Made by a program: the position numbers and the translations under genes. Shown here in pieces: positions 1 to 8,808 of a stretch of 64,000 nucleotides of DNA. The stretch comes from Pseudomonas duriflava (GTDB lineage Bacteria; Pseudomonadota; Gammaproteobacteria; Pseudomonadales; Pseudomonadaceae), in NCBI RefSeq assembly GCF_007830155.1, contig NZ_VLKY01000002.1, positions 310,001 to 374,000 of the forward strand. The letters run 5' to 3'. Below the pieces are notes generated by a model. That model saw nothing but the letters and a program-made list of their open reading frames with translations, searched no databases and had not been told where the DNA came from. Positions within the stretch are counted from its first letter, which is position 1. Each line of letters opens with the position of its first letter.

Positions 1-1224
1 TTGATCGACGACACCAGCAGCGACGGCAATGACTATGCCTTGGCGGCCCTGGCGGCTCATCCCAATATCGAGATTCGGGTTTTCAACCCCGTGCGGGTGG
101 GTCGCAGCACGGATGTCACCCGTTATCTAGGGCGCCTCCTACATCTGTCACGTCAACATCGACGTATGCACAACAAGCTCTTGCTTGCCGACAGCAGCAT
201 TGCCATCGTGGGTGGTCGTAATCTGGGCGACGAGTATTTTGACGCCAAGCCAGAGATGAATTTTACTGACCTGGATCTACTGGCAGCGGGACCGGTAGCT
301 GCCCAACTGAGCCACAGCTTCGACCAGTACTGGAACAGCTCTATCAGCCAGCCCATCACAGGCTTTCTGCACCGCCCTCCGTCTCAGGCCTCCCTTACCC
401 GCATGCGTCATGGTTTGCAACGCTATCTAGATAGCGAGCGGGTACGCGACTCGGCGCTCTACAACCGTCTGCGTCAATACGTGACAGCCCCGCGTCTGGA
501 AGGCTGGCTGCAAGAACTAACCTGGGCTCATAGCAAGGCGCTCTGGGATGCCCCTAGCAAAATCGCCGCTGAGGGCGAGCCCCATCCTTCGCTGTTACTG
601 ACCACCCAACTACTGCCGGACCTGCAAGCAGTTGATCAGGAACTATTCACGGTCTCGGCCTATTTTGTGCCAACGGAAACGGGGCTGAAATATTTGAGCC
701 AGGAAGCAGCCAAAGGCGTAGATATCCGGGTACTTACCAATTCCCTGGAAGCCACCGATGTCCCTGCGGTGCATGGCGGCTATGCACCCTACCGCGAGGC
801 GTTACTGGAAAAAGGTATCCGGCTCTACGAAATGCGTGCTCAGGCGGAAAAAGAAACAACCAAGGCGTACAGCTTTGGACAGTCGCAATCCAGCCTGCAC
901 AGCAAGGCACTGGTGCTTGATCGCGAGCGCACCTTTGTTGGCTCTTTTAATTTCGACCCACGCTCAATTCTTTGGAACACTGAAGTAGGTATTTTGGTCG
1001 ACAGCCCTGCCCTGGCCGCTCGCGTACGCCAGCTGATCCTCGACGGTATGGCGCCTGGGGTCAGTTATCAGGTCAAACGTATCGAGCGTGACGGGAAGGT
1101 ACGCCTGGTCTGGCTAGAGGAGCGTAACGGCAAGCTGTACGAACTCCATCACGAACCCGGCAGCCTCTGGCGTCGATTTAACGCCTGGGTCGTACAGGCA
1201 GTCGGCCTGGAACGAATGTTGTGA
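1..1224 (+). CDS. phospholipase D family protein (cardiolipin synthase-like), 5' end outside window
   Basis: The reading frame is open from the first base, so the true start lies upstream and 407 C-terminal residues are visible. Two HxKxxxxD motifs are present, HNKLLLAD at visible residues 57-64 and HSKALVLD at about 300-307, each followed by a Gly/Ser-rich segment (GGRNLGDEYFD and GSFNFDPRS). This paired layout defines the phospholipase D superfamily, whose two histidines share one active site acting on phosphodiesters. Spacing and the conserved 'FDPRS...NTE' segment after the second motif match the bacterial PLD group annotated as cardiolipin synthase-like or YmdC-like membrane lipid enzymes. 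The N-terminal signal or membrane segment cannot be seen. It is convergent with the LysR gene, the two stops being adjacent. Exact substrate is inference. Confidence 0.85.
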   Translation: MIDDTSSDGNDYALAALAAHPNIEIRVFNPVRVGRSTDVTRYLGRLLHLSRQHRRMHNKLLLADSSIAIVGGRNLGDEYFDAKPEMNFTDLDLLAAGPVAAQLSHSFDQYWNSSISQPITGFLHRPPSQASLTRMRHGLQRYLDSERVRDSALYNRLRQYVTAPRLEGWLQELTWAHSKALWDAPSKIAAEGEPHPSLLLTTQLLPDLQAVDQELFTVSAYFVPTETGLKYLSQEAAKGVDIRVLTNSLEATDVPAVHGGYAPYREALLEKGIRLYEMRAQAEKETTKAYSFGQSQSSLHSKALVLDRERTFVGSFNFDPRSILWNTEVGILVDSPALAARVRQLILDGMAPGVSYQVKRIERDGKVRLVWLEERNGKLYELHHEPGSLWRRFNAWVVQAVGLERML

Positions 1225-2091
1225 TTACCGTTGCGCCTGGTGTATGCACTCTAGAAAGGTTGCCAGCGCAGCCTGCTTGCGCAATCCACGGCGCATGACG
1301 CCAACCAGCTCGCGGTAAAACGTCAGCGCCCCAAGCGAAAGGATTCTAACGTGCGCCTGCCGCTCTAACAGCAGGCCAGCCTGGGGAATCAACGCCACCC
1401 CCAAGCCACATTCAACCATCCGTACGATGGCCTCCAGCTCATCCAACTCAAGGGCTTCCTTTACCGTGAGCCGCTGCGCCTGCAGGAAGTGGCTGACCTG
1501 TCGTCCGCCAAACGAGCGCCGGTCGTAACGCACGAACGGCTGGGCTTCCAGAAGCGTCAGCGGGTCATCGCCAGTTAAATCGAACGGCGTGATCAGAACA
1601 AAGGGTTCACGGTTCAAGGCCACTTCAGTCAGCTCCTTGGGCAGGTTGAAGGGTGGCTTGATCATCAGCGCCAGGTCTATCTCACCCGCATCTACCTGTC
1701 CGAGCAGATGCAAGGAAACCCCTGGGATCAGCTTGATATCGACCTGCGGCGCCTCGCGACGAAAGCGCATGAGTGCCTCAGGCAGCACGCCAGTCTGGAC
1801 CGATGCAATGGCGCCAACCTTTAATTCGCCCTGCCAGTGAGCCACATCAGCCGGCGCCGCCATTTGCTCGTACAACGCCAGGATCTGCTCGGCCAATGGC
1901 AGTGCCTGCTGACCCGCAGCGTTGAGTAGTGCAGCACGCCCGGTGCGGTCGAACAAGCGCACACCCAGGTCCTGCTCAAGATGACGCATCTGTGCGCTTA
2001 CAGCCGACTGGGTCAGGCCAACGTGCTGTCCTGCCGCCGAGAACGTGCCGTGCCGGGCTACCGCCATAAAAGTCTTTAGCTCACGAAGCAT
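1225..2091 (-). CDS. LysR-family transcriptional regulator
   Basis: A 288-residue LysR regulator. The N-terminal winged helix-turn-helix begins [20 protein letters not shown] and contains [18 protein letters not shown], the usual LysR recognition helix, followed by a periplasmic-binding-protein-like effector domain. The frame stays open to 2196, but the ATG at 2091 aligns with the normal LysR N-terminus and the extra 35 residues do not look like protein, so I place the start at 2091. It is transcribed divergently from the VOC gene at 2195 across about 100 bases, the arrangement in which a LysR protein commonly controls its neighbour. The ligand cannot be told from the sequence. Confidence 0.9.
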   Translation of the reverse strand: MLRELKTFMAVARHGTFSAAGQHVGLTQSAVSAQMRHLEQDLGVRLFDRTGRAALLNAAGQQALPLAEQILALYEQMAAPADVAHWQGELKVGAIASVQTGVLPEALMRFRREAPQVDIKLIPGVSLHLLGQVDAGEIDLALMIKPPFNLPKELTEVALNREPFVLITPFDLTGDDPLTLLEAQPFVRYDRRSFGGRQVSHFLQAQRLTVKEALELDELEAIVRMVECGLGVALIPQAGLLLERQAHVRILSLGALTFYRELVGVMRRGLRKQAALATFLECIHQAQR

Positions 2092-2194
2092 GTCCAGCCT
2101 CAAAATTTTTGCTGCTCGACAGCAAGAATATTCGTTTTTCCATCGAAACACGTGTGGCTCAGAATTATCTTTTCTCCTGTTGAGGCTGATGCTC

Positions 2195-2620
2195 ATGGCA
2201 CTCTCCCCGTTCCACTTGGCGATTCCTGTCTATGACCTGGCCGCTGCTCGGCATTTTTACGGCGACGTCTTCGGCTGTGCCGAAGGCCGCAGCAGCGCTC
2301 ACTGGGTAGACTTCGACTTTTTCGGGCATCAACTGGTTATCCATGAACACCCGCGCACCGCAGCGCAGGAGCAAGCTCACACCAACCCGGTCGATGGCCA
2401 TGACGTGCCTGTGCCACATTTCGGTGTGGTATTGGGGTGGGAGGAATGGGAGGCGCTGGCGGATCGTTTGCAAAGCCGCGGTACAGCCTTCGTAATCGAG
2501 CCGTATGTGCGCTTCAAGGGACAAGTAGGCGAACAGGCAACCATGTTCCTGCTCGATCCCTGCGGTAATGCCCTGGAGTTCAAGGCATTCAAGGATATCG
2601 GCCAGCTTTTCGCTAAGTAG
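2195..2620 (+). CDS. VOC-family (glyoxalase/dioxygenase fold) protein
   Basis: A 141-residue protein starting [20 protein letters not shown], with the vicinal oxygen chelate fold pattern: an early His in 'FHLAIPV', 'FYGDVFGC', a central 'HFGVVL' segment and a final '[15 protein letters not shown]' with the metal-ligand Glu. The VOC family covers glyoxalases, extradiol dioxygenases and resistance proteins, all binding a divalent metal in a beta-alpha-beta-beta-beta module. I chose ATG 2195 because a GAGG lies about 9 bases upstream; ATG 2189 is possible but too close to it. Control by the divergent LysR gene is plausible but is inference. Substrate unknown. Confidence 0.85.
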   Translation: MALSPFHLAIPVYDLAAARHFYGDVFGCAEGRSSAHWVDFDFFGHQLVIHEHPRTAAQEQAHTNPVDGHDVPVPHFGVVLGWEEWEALADRLQSRGTAFVIEPYVRFKGQVGEQATMFLLDPCGNALEFKAFKDIGQLFAK

Positions 2621-2622
2621 GA

Positions 2623-3013
2623 TTACTCGCCGTCCCGGTACGGCTCACTCAGAAAACGCAGCAGGCAGAGCCCGTGACCGAACGGGTCACGTACTGTAGC
2701 TAGCTCGCGGAAGGCCGAACGCTGTACAGTGCCTTCCAGAGTAGCGCCTGCCGCCAGAACACGTGCCAGCGCGGCGTCCAGATCATCTACCACCAGGTCC
2801 AAGTGTATCGGGGTCCAGTGCTGTCGATAATGCCGTACCTGACCCGCCGTCTCGCTACCTGCCGCTTTTTGCAGCAGATAGACCGGAACGGCGGCACCAC
2901 CCAATTCCGCGACATAGCCGACGTTGCAGATGCAGGCCGAGTGCCTGGGTATAGAAGGCGATCCCGTGCTCCAGGTCATCAACATCTAGATTGATCAGTA
3001 GCCGCACCGTCAT
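2623..3013 (-). pseudogene. VOC-family protein gene interrupted by a frameshift
   Basis: The reverse strand from ATG 3013 reads MTVRLLINLDVDDLEHGIAF and on to YTQALGLHLQRRL, a typical VOC N-terminus. It then runs out of frame near 2903-2912, and the rest of the domain (VAELGG, PVYLL, HLDLVVDDLDAA, RDPFGHGLCLL) continues in another frame down to the stop at 2623. Together the pieces make one complete small VOC domain missing a few bases. The ATG overlaps the stop of the upstream SCO gene as TGATG, so the real start is translationally coupled and well supported. The downstream frame has an ATG at 2985, but its first ~23 residues are not VOC-like. Either a genuine inactivating mutation or a sequencing error in this copy. 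Confidence 0.75.
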
Positions 3014-3651
3014 CAGGGCTGATCGCTCATCAGCGCAGGCAGCTCACGTGCCAGAGCGTCGAGTGCGAGCGGCTGACGAACATACCCGACGATTTCAGCA
3101 TTTGGATTGACCAGCGCAAGGTTGGCACCATGATCAACGGTGTAATGCTCTTTGGTCGTGTCCGCCGGAATGAAGGGAATACCAATGGCGCTGGACAGCT
3201 TCTGGGTGTTTTCAAGGCTACTTGCCAGTGCCTGGAACCGAGGGTTGAAGAACTCGATGTACTGCTTGAGCCTCTCCGGCGTGTCCCGTGCAGGATCAAC
3301 CGTCACAAAGGTCACGCCTAACCGATCGCGGTCCCGCTCTGGAAGTTTCATAAACAGCTGCCGCAACTGGGCCAGCGTGGCGGGGCAAACATCAGGACAG
3401 AAGGTGTAGCCGAAAAAGAACAGTCGCCACTGACCCTTCAGCGTATCGGTGCTGACGGCTTCCTTGTCCTGTGTGGTGAACTCAAGGGCTGGCAGCGGCT
3501 TGCTCTTGGGTAGCAGGATAATACCGGCTTCTCTCAATGCGGCAGGATCAGGGCCACGTTCAGCCTGGAAGGCACGATACCCCAGCGAGGCCGCTACGAT
3601 CAGGGCAATAAGGGCAACAATGACAAGAGCAGTGCGACGAGCAGTAGTCAT
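3013..3651 (-). CDS. SCO1/SenC-family copper chaperone
   Basis: A 212-residue thioredoxin-fold protein. Residues 8-24 form an N-terminal membrane anchor (LVIVALIALIVAASLGY). The SCO copper site is visible: CPDVC at residues 85-89 and the distant ligand His at 174 in 'TVDHGA'. 'GQWRLFFFGYTFCPDVCP' and 'VTFVTVDPARDTPERL' are family signatures. SCO proteins deliver copper to the CuA centre of cytochrome c oxidase or act as periplasmic thiol reductases. No cox genes lie in this window, so a role in oxidase assembly is family knowledge rather than context. Its stop overlaps the start of the broken VOC gene by one base. Confidence 0.92.
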   Translation of the reverse strand: MTTARRTALVIVALIALIVAASLGYRAFQAERGPDPAALREAGIILLPKSKPLPALEFTTQDKEAVSTDTLKGQWRLFFFGYTFCPDVCPATLAQLRQLFMKLPERDRDRLGVTFVTVDPARDTPERLKQYIEFFNPRFQALASSLENTQKLSSAIGIPFIPADTTKEHYTVDHGANLALVNPNAEIVGYVRQPLALDALARELPALMSDQP

Positions 3652-3975
3652 GGGCAGGAAACCTTGCTAGACAAAATACACTCAGGGTACTGGATGTACC
3701 CTCCCCTCGCACGACCCACTGCAGAAATTCACCGGCGAAGCGCTTAGAACACCGCACTGATCCGATCATGATTCGGCAGGCTCGTAACTGCGCGTCCTCA
3801 GCCAGCGGCAACGCTTGCACCTGACCGCGAGGCAGGGGCAAGGACGTCTCTAAGGCACGCTCGATAGCTGCCAAACCGCAGACATCCCGTCTGCCCGGCT
3901 CAGCGGTATGGTTATCCAGGAGAGGTCAACCATCTTGCCGCCGGACTGTTAGCAAGTACTAGGGCAGTCACGCTT
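3652..3975. other. gene-free stretch upstream of the SCO gene
   Basis: About 320 bases between the SCO start and the terminator of the HDOD gene. A short reverse frame extends across it into the SCO gene but lacks a ribosome binding site and any recognisable protein pattern. The SCO promoter must lie here; I could not pick a convincing -35/-10 pair. Confidence 0.5.
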
Positions 3976-4010
3976 TAGAACAAGACGCCTTCAGAGGCGG
4001 AAGGCGTCTA
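3976..4010 (-). terminator. terminator after the HDOD gene
   Basis: A perfect 9-bp stem, GACGCCTTC at 3984-3992 with GAAGGCGTC at 4000-4008 and a 7-base loop, starts about 15 bases past the HDOD stop. Read on the minus strand it is followed by TTGTTCT, a moderately U-rich tail. Confidence 0.65.
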
Positions 4011-4022
4011 CGATCCAAGTTT

Positions 4023-5429
4023 TCAATGAGGAAACTGCGAGACCAGCTCACGCAAGGCCGCCTCAGCGCCCATGACACGCTGGAGGCATTCCTGTGCCTT
4101 TTCCGGTTTGATGCCAAGGCGCTCATACAGCTCTGGCGACACGGCGCGTGCCGGCCCCTCACCAATGCCCTGGGCTCGCAGCAGATGAGTTGCCATGTAC
4201 ACCAGATTCGCATACACCGCGTGCTCGCCCTGATAGGTTGGGTCATTCTGGAAGCGCAGCGCCGCTACCAGTTCTTCTGGCATCTCCCAATTACGCATCA
4301 GCCAGGCTCCAATCTGCTCACGCGTGATACCGATCAGATGCTGCTCAATCTTTGTATGATCCAGATGCGGGTTGGCCTCCACATGGCGACAGATCAGAGA
4401 AAAATGCGGTGGAAACACATAGGCCAGTACAAGATAGCCAAAGTTATGCAACAAGCCGCCCAGATAGGAAATTCCCATTTCTGGCCGTAGCGCGCGCGGC
4501 ATGGCACGCGCCAGCCCCTCGACAACCGCCGCAGAAAAGATGGCCTGTTTCCAGTAAGGCGTAGCAGTGTGTGGCCGATCCTTTGGCAAACTGAGCGTCT
4601 TGCCTAGCGTCAGCCCCAGCGCCAGGTTGATCACCAAATCAAACCCCAACACACGGACAATGGCATCTTCCACCGAACGGATTTTTCCCGGCGCCGCATA
4701 GTAAGGCGAAGAAGCCCAGCTGATGACCTGCGCGGCCAAAGCCGGATCGGTTTCGACAACACCTGCCAGATCATCCGTAGTCGCCTCAGGATTTACCCGC
4801 AGCTTGATGATCTTTTCTGCCGTCTTGGACAGCGGCGGAATCTCAAGCGTCTCGTCGAGTCGCTGTTGAATGCGTCGGGCTGTAAAAGTACTGACGGCAC
4901 GGGCAATTTCTGTCTGGTCCTGTTCCGGACGGTCAAGGTTCGGATGAATGGTTTCCAGCGGCTCCCCAAAGCGCCCCGGATTAGCCTTCGTCAACAAGCG
5001 CCGGAAGTCTTCTGTCGACACCTCCAGCAAAACGCCCTGCTCGCCTGACTCGACTAGAAGGCAGCCATCATGAAGCAAGCGCTCGTCATACAGGCACGGT
5101 GCATTGCTCAACGTGGGCAACCCTGGCAGCACATTCAATTCGTGCTTGTTCAAAACACGCGTCAAGCGATCCGGGTGCATGACCGTTAAGGAAGATCGCC
5201 CCGTCATTTCCGACAGGCGGTTAAGATCCAACAATTGATCCTGGGGAAACAGCACCATCAACGTGCCCGCCGAATCGTCCAGAATGATGGTCTGCACCCG
5301 CTGGGCATGCTCTGGAATATCCGCTGTTACGGATACCTCACGGTAAGGAATGCCGAGCGTGTCCATTAGCTGCCTAATAGAATCAGGAGCATGAGGGGTG
5401 GGTTCAGAAGTGTGGGCTACGTCAGTCAT
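4023..5429 (-). CDS. YbaK-like domain + HDOD domain signalling protein
   Basis: A 468-residue two-domain protein. Residues ~15-155 resemble the YbaK/ProXp aminoacyl-tRNA deacylase fold ('EHAQRVQTIILDDSAGTLMV', 'LDLNRLSEMTGRSSL', 'LYDERLL', 'GVLLEVSTEDFRRLL'). Residues ~195-400 are an HDOD domain ('IPPLSKTAEKIIKLRVNPEA', 'DPALAAQVISWASSPYY', 'IRSVEDAIVRVLGFD', 'GLLHNFGYLVLAYVF'), a degenerate HD-phosphohydrolase fold found in signalling proteins. The catalytic HD pair is absent, as is normal for HDOD. A protein of this type sits next to recG in other pseudomonads. The gene ends in its own terminator and starts 85 bases downstream of recG. Function is not established; a regulatory role is inference. 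Confidence 0.85.
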   Translation of the reverse strand: MTDVAHTSEPTPHAPDSIRQLMDTLGIPYREVSVTADIPEHAQRVQTIILDDSAGTLMVLFPQDQLLDLNRLSEMTGRSSLTVMHPDRLTRVLNKHELNVLPGLPTLSNAPCLYDERLLHDGCLLVESGEQGVLLEVSTEDFRRLLTKANPGRFGEPLETIHPNLDRPEQDQTEIARAVSTFTARRIQQRLDETLEIPPLSKTAEKIIKLRVNPEATTDDLAGVVETDPALAAQVISWASSPYYAAPGKIRSVEDAIVRVLGFDLVINLALGLTLGKTLSLPKDRPHTATPYWKQAIFSAAVVEGLARAMPRALRPEMGISYLGGLLHNFGYLVLAYVFPPHFSLICRHVEANPHLDHTKIEQHLIGITREQIGAWLMRNWEMPEELVAALRFQNDPTYQGEHAVYANLVYMATHLLRAQGIGEGPARAVSPELYERLGIKPEKAQECLQRVMGAEAALRELVSQFPH

Positions 5430-5514
5430 GGGAAATCCGTCAGTCCAGATGCTTCCAGTATAACGACCTAAAATCGCTCTGGAACGCTACTGATCCATAG
5501 TTGTACAAGATTTG

Positions 5515-7590
5515 TCAAACTTGACCGTACTGCTGCCCATGGCGCAACCAACGTTCAAGCAAGGGACTCACATGAGCTGGCCACTTCGCCAGCAGGCGCT
5601 GTGCCGCTTCTCGTACCGCTGGTAGAAGATCGGCATCTCGCATCAAATCGGCTACCTTGAACTGCAAAAGACCGGTTTGCCTCGTACCCAGCATCTCACC
5701 CGGCCCTCGTAATTCCAAGTCCTTTTCTGCTATCACAAAGCCATCATTTGTCTCTCGCATGATGGCTAAACGTTCACGACCGATATGCGACAAGGGCGGA
5801 TGAAAGAGTAGAACACAATGGCTGACCGCGCTGCCCCGTCCGACTCGTCCACGCAACTGATGTAGCTGGGCCAAGCCTAGGCGCTCCGGGTTTTCGATAA
5901 TCATCAGGCTGGCATTGGGGACGTCTACGCCAACCTCGATCACGGTTGTAGCGACCAGCAGTTGCAGGTTTCCTGCCTTGAATTCCGCCATCACCTCGGC
6001 CTTTTCGGCAGGCTTCATACGCCCATGGATCAAGCCGACTTTCAGCTCGCCCAGCGCCAGCGACAGCTCTTCAAAGGTGGTTTCCGCCGCCTGGCAGGTC
6101 AGCTCTTCCGACTCCTCGATTAGCGTACAAACCCAATAGGCTTGCCGGCCCTCGTAACAGGCAGCGCGGACCCGCTCGACCACTTCCTCACGGCGGCTAT
6201 CCGGCACGGTAACCGTATTTACCGGTGTTCGGCCGGGCGGCAGCTCGTCAAGAATCGACGTATCGAGATCCGCATAGGCGCTCATCGCCAAGGTGCGTGG
6301 AATAGGGGTTGCCGTCATGATCAGCTGGTGCGGACTCAGGCGACCCTCTACCCCTTTCTGGCGCAGGGCCAGACGTTGCTGGACCCCAAAGCGGTGCTGC
6401 TCATCAATGACAACCAGTGCCAGTCGTGAAAAATGCACTTCATTCTGAAAAAGCGCATGAGTACCGACGACCATCGGAGCCCCTGCTGCAATCCGCTCCA
6501 GCGAAGCCATCCGCGCCTTGCCTTTGAGTTTCCCCGCCAGCCAGACGGTTTCAATCCCCAACGGCTCCAGCCAGCGGGAAAAGTTGAGAAAATGTTGCTC
6601 AGCGAGGATTTCCGTCGGAGCCATCAGCGCGACCTGATAACCGGCCTCGATCGCCTGTAGCGCGGCCATGGCCGCAACCACTGTTTTGCCGGCCCCAACG
6701 TCACCCTGAACCAGACGCAACATGGGCTCGTCCTGAGCCAGATCGTAGGCGATTTCAGCGCCTACGCGCTGCTGTGCGCCTGTCGGCTTGAACCCCAGGT
6801 TGGCCAAAAACTGCTTGGGCAAGCGCTTGGCCGGTGGCAGAGGTGGCGCCTGCTGCGCACGCATAGTTTCACGCAGGCGCTGCAGGGACAGTTGATGAGT
6901 CAGCAACTCCTCGAAGATCAACCGCCGCTGCGCCCAATGATGCCCTTCGGCAAGCTGCTCAAGGTTAGCGTCTGGCGGCGGCCGGTGTAGATACCGCAGG
7001 GCTTCGGCCAGCGGGCCAAGCTTGTATTGCTGCGCCATCTCGGAAGGTAGCCAGTCCGGCAGGCTGTCCGGCCCCAATCGAGCCAAAGTCTGTTCAGTAA
7101 GCTGGCGCAGGCGCAGCTGGGTCAGCCCTTCGGTTGTCGGGTAGATCGGCGTCAGGGTCTTTTCCACCGGCGCGGGGGCATCATCGTTTAGCGCGCGGTA
7201 TTCAGGGTGGTAAATCTCCAGCCCAGAAGCGCCCGGCCGTACTTCACCGTAGCAGCGCAGGTGCGTCCCGCGCTTGAAGGTATCCTTCTGCGCCTGGCTG
7301 AAATGGAAGAAGCGTAGGCTCAATGTGCCGCTGCCGTCCTGCAAGCGCACCAGCAAGCTGCGGCGGCGCCCCATGATGACGTCTGCCGCTGCGACCATAC
7401 CCTCCACCACTGCGTCCTGCCCAGGGCGCAAAGCACCGATAGGCGTGACGCGGGTGCGGTCCTGATACCTTAGCGGCAGATGGAACAGGACATCCTGTAA
7501 ATTTTCGAGTCCTACCTTGGCCAGCTTTTCGGCCACAGCCTCACCGACACCCTTGAGTGCCGTCACCGAAATGGCGGACAGCTCGGTCAT
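5515..7590 (-). CDS. recG: ATP-dependent DNA helicase RecG
   Basis: A 691-residue superfamily 2 helicase of normal RecG length. It has an N-terminal wedge/OB region (residues ~60-150), Walker A GDVGAGKT at 296-303, the DEQH box at 396-399 that is the RecG variant of DExH, motif III 'MTATPIPRTLAM', and the C-terminal helicase lobe with 'GVDVPNASLMIIENPERLGL' and 'QLRGRVGRG'. RecG remodels stalled forks and branched recombination intermediates and limits unwanted R-loop or D-loop priming. Its ATG overlaps the oxyR stop in an ATGA, so the two are co-transcribed and translationally coupled. Confidence 0.98.
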   Translation of the reverse strand: MTELSAISVTALKGVGEAVAEKLAKVGLENLQDVLFHLPLRYQDRTRVTPIGALRPGQDAVVEGMVAAADVIMGRRRSLLVRLQDGSGTLSLRFFHFSQAQKDTFKRGTHLRCYGEVRPGASGLEIYHPEYRALNDDAPAPVEKTLTPIYPTTEGLTQLRLRQLTEQTLARLGPDSLPDWLPSEMAQQYKLGPLAEALRYLHRPPPDANLEQLAEGHHWAQRRLIFEELLTHQLSLQRLRETMRAQQAPPLPPAKRLPKQFLANLGFKPTGAQQRVGAEIAYDLAQDEPMLRLVQGDVGAGKTVVAAMAALQAIEAGYQVALMAPTEILAEQHFLNFSRWLEPLGIETVWLAGKLKGKARMASLERIAAGAPMVVGTHALFQNEVHFSRLALVVIDEQHRFGVQQRLALRQKGVEGRLSPHQLIMTATPIPRTLAMSAYADLDTSILDELPPGRTPVNTVTVPDSRREEVVERVRAACYEGRQAYWVCTLIEESEELTCQAAETTFEELSLALGELKVGLIHGRMKPAEKAEVMAEFKAGNLQLLVATTVIEVGVDVPNASLMIIENPERLGLAQLHQLRGRVGRGSAVSHCVLLFHPPLSHIGRERLAIMRETNDGFVIAEKDLELRGPGEMLGTRQTGLLQFKVADLMRDADLLPAVREAAQRLLAKWPAHVSPLLERWLRHGQQYGQV

Positions 7591-8522
7591 GCGGGCTGTA
7601 CAACTCCCTGAGCCTCAGGCCGTGCTATCGAACACAGACGCACCGAGTCCGCCAAAACTTCGATGGCGCGCGGTCGAGGGAAGCTAGCGCGCCAGGCGAT
7701 GGCTACGGTGCGATACGGGGCCGGCGCATTAAAGGGACGCACCTCGATCACACCCGGCGCATAGTGATGGCTTTCCACGGCCGAGAACGGCAGAACGGAA
7801 ACGCCCAGACCCGACGCGACCATATGCCGGATGGTCTCCAGCGAGGACGACTCAACCTGGGTGTGCTTGGATTCTTCGCCATGCTTGCGCACCGTTGGGC
7901 ATGCTTCAAGGACCTGATCGCGGAAGCAGTGGCCCTCACCCAGCAAAAGCAGACTTTTGTCATTGAGCTGTGAGTTATCGATCGATTTCAACTCTGTCCA
8001 GGGATGGCGGGCCGGCATCATCACGTAGAACGGCTCATCGTAGAGCGGCTTGGTCAATACGTCCGGCTCGCTGAACGGCAGGGCGACGATGATGGCGTCG
8101 AGCTCACCGGTACGCAGCTTGTCCCGCAGAACATGCGTGAAGTTTTCCTCGATGTACAGCGGCATCTCCGGCGCGACCCGGTTCAGCTGGGGAACCAGAT
8201 GCGGGAATAAATACGGGCCGATGGTATAAATGGCGCCTATCTTCAACGGTGCGCTGAGCTGATTTTTGCCTGCCTGGGCCAGCTCCCGAATGCTTTGGGC
8301 CTGCTCCAGCACTTTCTGCGCCTGGGCAACAATGCTCTCGCCCGTAGGCGTCAGGCGGACCGCGCTCTTGCTACGTTCGAAAATCAGTACGCCAAGCTCG
8401 TCTTCCAGCTTTTTCACGCCGACCGACAGTGTCGGCTGGCTGACATGGCAACGCTCGGCGGCACGGCCGAAATGTTGCTCTTGAGCAAGAGTCACGATAT
8501 AGCGCAGTTCAGTGAGGGTCAT
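7587..8522 (-). CDS. oxyR: hydrogen peroxide-sensing regulator OxyR
   Basis: A 311-residue LysR-type regulator. The N-terminal helix-turn-helix includes 'FGRAAERCHVSQPTLSVGVK'. The redox pair falls at C199 and C208 within 'EGHCFRDQVLEACP', the same numbers as in E. coli OxyR, where peroxide forms a disulfide that switches on catalase and alkyl hydroperoxide reductase genes. The gene overlaps recG by 4 bases; the oxyR-recG pairing is characteristic of pseudomonads. The 286-base gap to the divergent epimerase-like gene should hold its promoter and any autoregulatory site. Confidence 0.97.
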   Translation of the reverse strand: MTLTELRYIVTLAQEQHFGRAAERCHVSQPTLSVGVKKLEDELGVLIFERSKSAVRLTPTGESIVAQAQKVLEQAQSIRELAQAGKNQLSAPLKIGAIYTIGPYLFPHLVPQLNRVAPEMPLYIEENFTHVLRDKLRTGELDAIIVALPFSEPDVLTKPLYDEPFYVMMPARHPWTELKSIDNSQLNDKSLLLLGEGHCFRDQVLEACPTVRKHGEESKHTQVESSSLETIRHMVASGLGVSVLPFSAVESHHYAPGVIEVRPFNAPAPYRTVAIAWRASFPRPRAIEVLADSVRLCSIARPEAQGVVQPA

Positions 8523-8808
8523 GTCGAGTCAATCCTTAGCGCCGTCCCTGTTAGCGGTACAAAGTCAACGAGTCGACTCTGGCCGCACAGGCAAAGTGCA
8601 ATTCCGAAAAGCGATGCGTTAGGTAGGCCAGCCGTTCCGGTTCGTTCGAAGGTTTGGTCAGTCAATGACCAATTGATAAATACTATAACCTTCCCAGCAA
8701 GGCGGCTGTGCGCTTTTTTGAGTCGTTCTTAGCGCTCAGGGTTGAGACCAAGGCCTTGAACCGTCAAGCTAACTCTTTCATTGGTACTTTATTGCAGAGA
8801 TTGCGCCT

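Noticed and set aside
3560-3874. 104-codon minus-strand frame before the SCO gene
   Set aside because: It overlaps the SCO N-terminus in another frame and has no ribosome binding site.
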